A stretch of 64,000 nt of DNA from Sympetrum striolatum. Lineage: Eukaryota; Arthropoda; Insecta; Odonata; Libellulidae. This document shows positions 56,664-64,000 of this stretch, one piece after another. Position 1 is the first letter of the stretch, and every line of letters starts with the position of its first letter. Below the pieces are notes generated by a model, which made no database searches, had not been told where the DNA came from, and was given only the letters and a program-made list of their open reading frames with translations. The stretch lies in assembly GCA_947579665.1 (NCBI GenBank), contig OX388347.1:19212562-19276561 (forward strand), read 5' to 3'. The translations under genes and the position numbers were made by a program.

Positions 56664-59600
56664 ATGGAAGAGGTAATTAAAAACACAATTGATCTTCTTT
56701 ATGATATTGTCAAGCTGATGGAAGTTAAAGAAATGAATGCATATTATTTAAGAAAAAAATTTAAACTGGAAGAGCATGAATAATTGCATTTGCATGATCA
56801 CTTCGTAAGTTTTCGTCTTATTTGCATCAGTTTTATGTCAACGTTACATATTTCTTTGAATATATTTCAATACTCTTAATAAGTAAACGAAGAATGAAGT
56901 AAAATGAGTTTATAATCAATCAACTGTGTTACAATAGATAGTGATAACATAACTTTTGGTAGCTGGTGTCTTATACTTTAAGCATTCTTTCCACTGTTGT
57001 AGAGATATGTTTTTCTTTGCCGTAGAAGATAGATGTTAGTGTTTCCCAGTCTTAGGTTTTAAATTTTCCGAAGTTCATTAACTATTTTATTGATTTCTAG
57101 CAACCTGTTACTCAAGAATCCCCTAGGAGCGACATCGAAAGATATTGTAGGCAGATGATACTTCCTAACATAGGAGTACAGGGTAAGAAGTAGAGTTCAG
57201 TTTTGCTATCTTGAAAGCAAAAAAATTATGAACGATTTATTCCGTTATTCATTTTATATCTGTCTTTCAGGCCAAATGAATTTGAAAAAATCCTCGGTTT
57301 TAATTGTTGGTGCCGGTGGAATTGGTTGTCCAGTCGCTCAATACTTGGTCGCTGCTGGGGTTGGTAAGTTTGTTACAATGTTTGTGTGTGATAAAATTTT
57401 TAAATCTTCTATTTAGATTTATTTTTATCTAAAAACATTGAATGACTCTATCTGGAGGCCTGATTTTATCAAATAAGTGTAGTTAGTGTAAATAGACTAA
57501 GGTACTAATGTTTTCTATTTTATAATTGATCATGGCATTATGTTTGCAGGACAATTGGGCCTAGTTGATTATGATAAAGTTGAAGTTAGCAATCTCCACC
57601 GACAGATTTTACATTCAGAAGTTACAATTGGTGTCTCAAAGGTTGACTCTGCAGCTGATGCTTTACTAAGGTTATTTATGGTATATTCATGAATTTGTAT
57701 GTGTATTTAACAAATTATACTCACTATTATAGTGGGCCAATAACTCTAACAGTCTCATTCTTTCATAATTTTTCTTACCTCCCTTTCCTCCCTTACTTTT
57801 AGTTTTCCTCTTTTGTTCTTTGTTGTTTACAACACAGCAATATATACTTAAATTCATTTTAATATTTTTTTAGACCCCTTATATTCCTTTTGTTCATTGG
57901 ATACTGTCTATATTCTTTTCTTGCTTTGCATTCAACCATCTTTTATTGAATTTCATCCACCTTTTTGGCCTTTCAGCCCCTGATTTGAATCTACTTGTGA
58001 CTCAAAGGTCATTCTTAGTTTTTACTATATTTTATCTTCTTTATTCCTCTAATTTTTTTGTTAACATTTTGTTTCTTTTTTACTGGTAGCATTTTACTCT
58101 CATAGTACTATTATAGTTTATAAGTTATGGTCCAATAGGCTAACTTTAGGTTGTAGTGCACAGGGAAATGGGTATGACATATTGCAAATCTTATCATCCA
58201 TGTGTTAATGATTTTTGTCACCAGCAAAATTGTGGTAATAAAGGAAATAATTTTTGTGATTGGCTTCAGTCATTACTTTTAATTTCCGCCTGACTTGCTT
58301 CCTAAGATGAATTTAATTTAAATAGCTCAGTAGAAATTCCACTGAATATTTTCAATGCAATTATTTTCATCCGAGGAATAACAACAGGATATGCTTCTTT
58401 AGGAAGAATCTTTTCCTAAAACTACTCCTGATGTTGATTCTGTGCAAGTTTAAACTGCTTATCTTTAAATGATTTGGTGTCATTTTAAGATAGTTATTTT
58501 ATTGAAGCCTTACAGGCATCACATGCAATTAAAGTTTCATCCATCCAATACATTTGATGATTTTTATGCCTGTGTAATATTCATAATAATAATATTATTT
58601 TATTTAACCGTTAAAAAATCATACAATGACTTGGGTCACATGAAGATTAGAAATAAATATACATCAACAATAAGCAGTACATAGTGAGAGAAATCAAAGT
58701 AGCAATTTACAACATTGTTTTAATTTCAAAGAATTCATCTAAAGAATAGAAGGGGTTTTTTAGTAGCCATGTGGCTAATCTGGCTTTGAAATTTTCTGTG
58801 TGTTCATTTGTTACAGGTAATTTATAAAGGAGCTTTATGCCCATGACATGAAGGTGGTTCCCAGTTTTTGATAACCTATAGTCTGGTATATCAATTTTGA
58901 TAGCACTTATGGGAACATATGAGAGTATGTTACAATTTAAGGATCTAATTTATCAAAGTTTTACCGCCTGAATTGAGCTTGATTTCTCATTTTCTTTTCA
59001 GGCTTAATATGAATGTTAGGATAGAAAGGCATAACACTTTGCTGGACTCCAATAATATAATGGGAATCATCAAACCTTATGAAGTTGTGGTGGACGCAAC
59101 AGATAACGTACCCACACGCTATCTGCTCAATGATGCCTGCTTCCTTGCTGGAAGGAAACCTCTGGTGTCGGGCAGTGCCTTGCAGATGGAAGGCCAGCTC
59201 ACTGTGTATGGAGGGGCGAACGAAGGAGGAGATGGGAGGAACCCTCCTTGCTATCGTTGTTTGTTCCCTACTCCACCTCCTACAGAAACTATCTCAAATT
59301 GCTCAGACAGTGGTGTTCTTGGAGTAGGTAGGTTTTAATTTAGAATATTAAAGAAGAATTCCCTTGATAATGTGGAAGTGCTTGGTGAAGTATGATGGAA
59401 CTACAGTAGAAGTGTTATAATGAGTATGGCATATAACAAGAGTTGCCTTATAGCGAGTGATTTTTTGGCAATTGTCCGTCTCACAGCAAAAAGTATAGGG
59501 AGTTACGTCCATTATAACCAGTGGTTATTTCTGAAGTATCCATATAACGAGTGCCGTGTTTCTATGTTTGTCTAGCAGGAGGCATATCTCAGAATCGTCA

Positions 59601-62053
59601 ATTGACGGAGAGATGGAGTCTGACAAGCAAATGGTAATCTGAGGACCGTTATCTCTTCAGAAAGCAGAAAAAAAATGATAACTAGATAGCAAGAGTAGCC
59701 TTAGCACCTTAAGTACGATATGTAGTTTTTATAATTTCACTGGTAAATATTTTATATTGTGAATTGCCTGTGTCTGATTATATTGTTTATAGATAGTGTT
59801 TGAAGACATGGACCGTTTTTAAATTACAGTAGAACTTATATAACTTGAACTTATATGATTTGAAATAATCTTTATATTGAAGTTTTACTTAGGTGCATAG
59901 CATTTTCAATCTAATCAATGATAAAAATTGTGGTTAATACAAATTTTGTTTTGATTAATTTGAACTTTTTATGGTCAAGATCTGGGCCGGATTAACCATT
60001 AGGCAGAATACGCAGTTGCCTGGGGCCCCCAATTTTAGGGGGACCCCAAAAAATTTAAAAATCTTTGAAAATTTTCTTACAAACATAAAATTCCAAAGAA
60101 TTAAATGAAAATATAATCACAACTGAAAATTTTTATGAAAGCTGTAAGTTTTTATTTTAATCGAAAAAAGAAGGGAACGGACGTGAAAAAAAGGGCCCCC
60201 AAATTGATGGTTGCCTAGGGCCCCGTTGAGGGTTAATCCCGCCCTGGCCAAGATAAAGTTATTTTGTTGTGATGACTTCCCAAATACAGGCCGGGTGACA
60301 TTAAAATGTGCTGCAAGTCCCTTTCTCATATGAGTAACTTCCATGGATAGATTTTTCAAAGGATGGGGGCCCAACAAATACTTTTTGCTATTTTTTAAAT
60401 AAATTATGTCTTATTGGGGCCTCATAGGTGCCTAGGGTCTCTGTTTACGGAAATTCACCCTTTTCTTCTATCCCATCTTGGCTACCATCAAGTACATCTT
60501 GTGCACAAGTTGTTAATTTCATATGCACTCGCTCATTTTCATCTGTTTTGAGACATTAATCAACTGAGAGTTTGCCGGTTATTTATCCATGCGTAATTAA
60601 TTTTCATAATTTAGTTGTTTGACTATCATTAAAACAATTAATTAAACAAGATACGCACTACTATTTTTTAAATTAAATATTTGTATGATATAGGCATAAT
60701 GAAGTGAGGTTTTCAATCCTAACTAATAAACTTCCGTAATTCTAATTGTTTACCTGGTCCCTTTTGGTTTGAATTATCCAAATTCCTCCATATAACAAAA
60801 CCAAGCAGGCTGTTACGCAAAGTAGTTTAATCACTACTGCAATGACATCAAATCCATCGTCAAGAAAAAGATTATTTCCAAGAAATGATTGGATTATGAA
60901 GAGTTTGTTTTCTTTTCAGTTCCTGGGCTTATTGGAGTGTTACAAGCTCTGGAGGTTATCAAGATACTGACGAAAAGGAGTGGTAAAAAGGGACAGTGCT
61001 CTTCAAGTTCATCTTCTCTCTCAGGAAAACTTCTCCTATTTGACGCTGCCGAATGTTCTTTCAGGAGTGTGAATTTGCGCTATGCTGACCCAAAATGTGC
61101 TCTTTGTGGCACGAACCCCACAATTACCACTCTTCAAGGAGTGGACTATGAGAATCTGTGCGGAGTGTGTGTTGATAACAAGGTCTGCCAGTTTCCCAAA
61201 TCTTACAATTTTATAATTTATTTCCACTTTCTTATAATGATAATCCTATAATGCCTGACCTTTTGTCTTATTTTTCTCATATTTGCAAAAATAGAGGATT
61301 TGTATTTCGATTAAGTGCCATGAATTGCTGATTTTATCTATATTATTGCATTGATCATTGACCTTAGTTGTTGTTATTGACTGAATTAATCATCAGTTAA
61401 TATTATTTAGCATCAGAGTTAAAATTCATTAACTTAGGAGCTAAATTTTCTTAGGTTAAGACCCCATGAAGGTAGGACCATAAAGAGCTCTGCCAGTCAA
61501 AAATGTTCTTTAGCATGGCACACATGCAATAGATTTGCCACCCTTGGTGTAGGGTATAATTTTGCAGTACTCTGGTGAAATTACCATAAGAGTAATATCT
61601 TGTTTCTAAAACTGGAAAACATAAGATTTTTATATGAATCTTTTGAAAAATTGTTTACCTTTTCTCATGCTAACCTGTAAGTTGCTGATAATTATTTCCT
61701 AAAATCTTGTTTGGCTTCCCGTTTGAATGTGCAACTTCAAGATAAATTTCATCATGAAAAACAATTTGACCTTGACCACTTATGTGTCTTATTCTTGATA
61801 CTTATTTATTCTTGGTAGGCTGGTGAGGTGAAATTACTGGAAAAAGATGAGAGAATTTCAGCTGTGGACTATTCTAACGTAAAGAGGGAGAATTCTCCTC
61901 ATGTTCTGATTGATGTCAGAAGTGAAGCTGAGTTCAACATGTGCCACTTACCTGGAGCTGTCAATTTGCCCATGGAAAAGGTTTCAAAAGGAGAAGAAGT
62001 AATAAAGAACGCTATTCCAGATTCTTCCGAAGATGATTCCATTGAAGTCACAG
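56664..62053 (+). CDS. MOCS3: Adenylyltransferase/sulfurtransferase MOCS3 (UBA4), 5' part
   Basis: Exons: probably 56664–56672, then 57101–57182, 57271–57363, 57550–57670, 59002–59327, 60920–61182 and 61819–62053, continuing past the window. MOCS3/Uba4 adenylates the C-terminus of MOCS2A and URM1 and then passes sulfur to them, for molybdopterin synthesis and tRNA wobble-uridine thiolation. Seen here: the ATP-binding loop [36 protein letters not shown], the zinc pairs CYRC (about residues 185–188) and CALC, and the E1 active-site cysteine in [11 protein letters not shown] (about 202). Exon 7 starts the rhodanese domain ([20 protein letters not shown]). The rhodanese active-site cysteine and last ~80 residues are outside the window. 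The first exon is uncertain: the ATG at 56664 splices in phase with a GAG|GTAATT donor, giving only three residues. The human gene is intronless; this one is not. Confidence 0.92.
59404..59690. mobile_element. pogo/Tigger-like element remnant in MOCS3 intron
   Basis: Begins CAGTAGAAGTGTTATAA after TA (59402–59403). It aligns with the reverse complement of the right part of the 12132–13082 element: GCGAGTGATTTTTTGGC, TAGGGAGTTACGTCCAT, GCAGGAGGCATATC, and AGCAGAAAAAAA at its end. The other terminus is missing. Confidence 0.7.
59826..59973. mobile_element. Possible second pogo-like terminus in MOCS3 intron
   Basis: TACAGTAGAACTTATATAAC repeats the TACAGTAGA start shared by the elements at 12130, 50944 and 59402. 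It is followed by AT-rich sequence, and no matching right end was found. Only the terminus is supported. Confidence 0.4.
59982..60246. mobile_element. hAT MITE, 265 bp, in MOCS3 intron
   Basis: The ends CTGGGCCGGATTAACC and, in reverse complement, CAGGGCGGGATTAACC are hAT-like. They are flanked by 8-bp duplications GTCAAGAT (59974–59981) and GCCAAGAT (60247–60254), which differ at one base. Subterminal GTTGCCTGGGGCCCCC and its inverted partner GGTTGCCTAGGGCCCC extend the palindromic structure. There is no coding capacity. Confidence 0.8.
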
Positions 62054-62148
62054 GTAATTTCGTTATAAATTATTGTTATTTTTCCAAACCAATATTTTTT
62101 GGCTTAATATGGTGGGTGCAATCACTATATTTATTTAATCAATATACT

Positions 62149-63508
62149 GCATTTACTTAAAAATAATGTGTATCTTTTGGAGTCTTTTTTGGCTCAGAAA
62201 TCAGGGTGCACATTAGAATCGATGGTGCTCTAGATTCGGGCACAATATAACTTGTGCGTATGTCCTGTAACACAGGGCCAGTCGAGTCTTTGGCTCACCC
62301 AGGTTCTATATAACTCTTCAAACATTCCACTATTGTGTTGTTGATGTTTTCACTATAAAAGTCAATCCACTACAGACTCAACTGTCCACCGATAGATTTT
62401 ATGGAATTACTTAGCCCATAAAACTTTTTAATTGACCAATTTTGAATAGGTTCTAAAGCGCACTTAAGACCTGTGGAATAGACAACTACTAGCATCTTGT
62501 ATACAGTATATATGCATCTATTATATATAGATGCTTCTCCGCATTCATTCGTCTATATAGATAGATAGATAGAGAGGATACTAATTCACAGGCTAAACCA
62601 TAAGCGTCATTGACTCGAAATTTTTACGACGTATTGGCCATAACGTGTAACCACTAGAAAAATTAAGATTTTGAACCTCAGTGTCATGGATTCGATTCCA
62701 GAGGGCCCTTGAGTCCCGATTTTTCCCATTTAAAAGCATTGCTTTGATTTTTGGGAATTTTTAAAAAATACTTCCCGGATAGGTAGAGAATTAAAACTCA
62801 AGGAGCCAATAGATATCATCAGGATCTATCAATAACATTAATGACTTTAACAGAAAATATCCTGGGTTCGATGCTAGGACAATGCAAACATCTGCCCTTT
62901 AAAATACATTGAGGTTGTTATTCAAAATTTTTTTGATGCACTTATCGAAATGATGGGAAGTTCATGCTTGGGTAGAAGATGTTAGAATTGGTTTCAGAAA
63001 AAAATTTAGATAAGACCGTACTATTCCTGGGTTCGATGCCACAGCACATTAACATTTCCCACATAAGGAAGATATGTGAAAAGTAGGATGTCATTTGAGG
63101 CAGTTGCAGCAAATATTTCTGCTTGAATTTTCACACATAGTTAGAGATGGTGATCTTCTATTGCGCTGCATAGAAAGTATCTCCAGGAAGACCCGGGTTC
63201 GATGCCGGACGGTTAAATTGCAGCAAATTTTAAGAATATTATCAATGCATTCTTTATTTTGAGGACCCTCTCGATATGATGCAGACTTAAAATTAGTGTT
63301 ATCAACATGCTATCAGAATGCAAGCAACATTTTACTCATATAATATATACGTATTTAGTTTATAGTAAACATGTATATGGTGCTGTGAATGGGCTGACCA
63401 TGTCTTAAGGTGCCTTATACAAATACAGGGAAATGATTTTTCAATTTCCGATGCTCTAATTTTAGGGTGCGCTTTACATTCAATGGCGCATTATTTTCAA
63501 GTAAATAC
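62149..63508. mobile_element. Element with 22-bp inverted termini in last visible MOCS3 intron
   Basis: GCATTTACTTAAAAATAATG at 62149 is matched by the reverse complement of 63487–63508 (GTATTTACTTGAAAATAATG), 19 of 22 bases over the full length. Just inside each end there is a direct repeat: AGGGTGCACATTAGAATCG near 62202 and AGGGTGCGCTTTACATTCA near 63464. I found no transposase and no sure target duplication. The interior includes the tRNA-like tandem array. Confidence 0.55.
62630..63260 (+). repeat. Four degenerate ~170-bp tandem units with box B-like motifs
   Basis: GGATTCGATTCC (62688), GGGTTCGATGCT (62864), GGGTTCGATGCC (63029) and GGGTTCGATGCC (63195) recur at spacings of 176, 165 and 166 bases. 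Each matches the RNA polymerase III box B consensus. The last unit also has ATGGTGATCTTC at about tRNA box A distance upstream. Sequence between the motifs is only weakly alike. Confidence 0.55.
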
Positions 63509-64000
63509 GGTTCATATGTATCAATCAATCAATAATTATTAAAACACCTTGGTGCTTCCTTTATGGTAACATTTCAGTTTTTAAATACTTCATTTATCAG
63601 CGTACATGCACCCTGATTTTAAAAAGTTAATTTGAATTTAAAAAGTAATATTTAAAATCAAAGACTTGGAATGGTCAGGTCGCAACACGCACTGCAGAGC
63701 AGCTGACAATGACTACAAAAGCTAGTCTATCATTGCAGTTTACTGTGTAAAAGGTATCTTGAAGTTTCCACTGTAAATGAGGAAAGAGCCACACAAAAAT
63801 GATGGTGTTTGGAGTATTTTGTGACTTTCCTGAGTAAAAGGTGATTAATAAAAGTGCAAATCTCTTTTTCAAGTTAAAACAAAGAATGGTTTCAGATGGT
63901 AGCATATTCGTGCCACTCAATACAATATTGTGCATAGTAATTTTGAGAAGTTGATATCGAAAAGAATCACAAAAAGTTGTTTTCAAGAGATGAAACAATT

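Noticed and set aside
63675..63998. 107-codon minus-strand ORF at the right edge
   Set aside because: No similarity recognised, and it lies inside the probable continuing MOCS3 intron.
62054..64000. Final MOCS3 exon with the rhodanese active-site cysteine
   Set aside because: I searched the remaining sequence for a CRxGNDSQ-like block after a splice acceptor and found none. It probably lies beyond the window.

Overview
This is eukaryotic nuclear DNA, most likely from an arthropod and probably an insect. It is AT-rich, its genes are split by many GT–AG introns of about 0.1–2.1 kb, and 3' ends carry AATAAA signals. The mobile-element set (Ty3/gypsy, PIF/Harbinger with a MADF–BESS gene, hAT, pogo/Tigger, foldback) suits an insect. 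I cannot name the species from sequence alone.

Host genes, left to right: (1) the 3' end of CCT4, the delta subunit of the TCP-1 ring chaperonin (+, 1–1172); (2) an intact single-exon SLC35B4-type nucleotide-sugar transporter (−, 3799–4806); (3) a complete 12-exon CWF19L1/CwfJ gene (+, 5284–15251), divergent from the transporter across about 0.48 kb; (4) a complete 16-exon CPSF3/CPSF73 gene, the pre-mRNA 3'-end endonuclease (+, 43427–54511); (5) the first seven exons of MOCS3/UBA4, which activates sulfur-carrier proteins (+, 56664 to beyond the right edge). These are conserved housekeeping functions: protein folding, sugar-nucleotide transport, RNA lariat or splicing turnover, mRNA 3' processing, and Moco/tRNA thiolation. 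They do not form one pathway. Splice positions were inferred by keeping the reading frame and family similarity; they were not confirmed by transcripts.

About 15.3–43.4 kb is a mobile-element region. It holds a tRNA-like SINE. Next are two inverted copies of an unclassified ~930-bp transposon, each with its own 8-bp target duplication, flanking a 51-bp minisatellite and a LINE RT fragment. A hAT-type element with an 8-bp duplication follows. The centrepiece is a three-level nest: a foldback/satellite element (TIR CCCTGGGGAAAAATT) contains a Ty3/gypsy retrotransposon (22732–32432; two 226-bp LTRs differing at two positions; tRNA-Ser-type primer site), whose leader contains a 4.36-kb PIF/Harbinger-type element (23024–27378) carrying a MADF–BESS gene but no transposase I could see. 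The gypsy gag and pol share one frame broken by three nonsense codons.

Several small transposon families recur in the introns of the housekeeping genes: a TA-flanked MITE in CWF19L1 and CPSF3, and pogo-like elements in CWF19L1, CPSF3 and MOCS3. A hAT MITE and a tandem tRNA-like array lie in MOCS3 introns. A possible unrecognised multi-exon transcript lies at 36.0–42.2 kb. I found no CRISPR array, no canonical tRNA or rRNA gene, and no host-defence or biosynthetic gene cluster.
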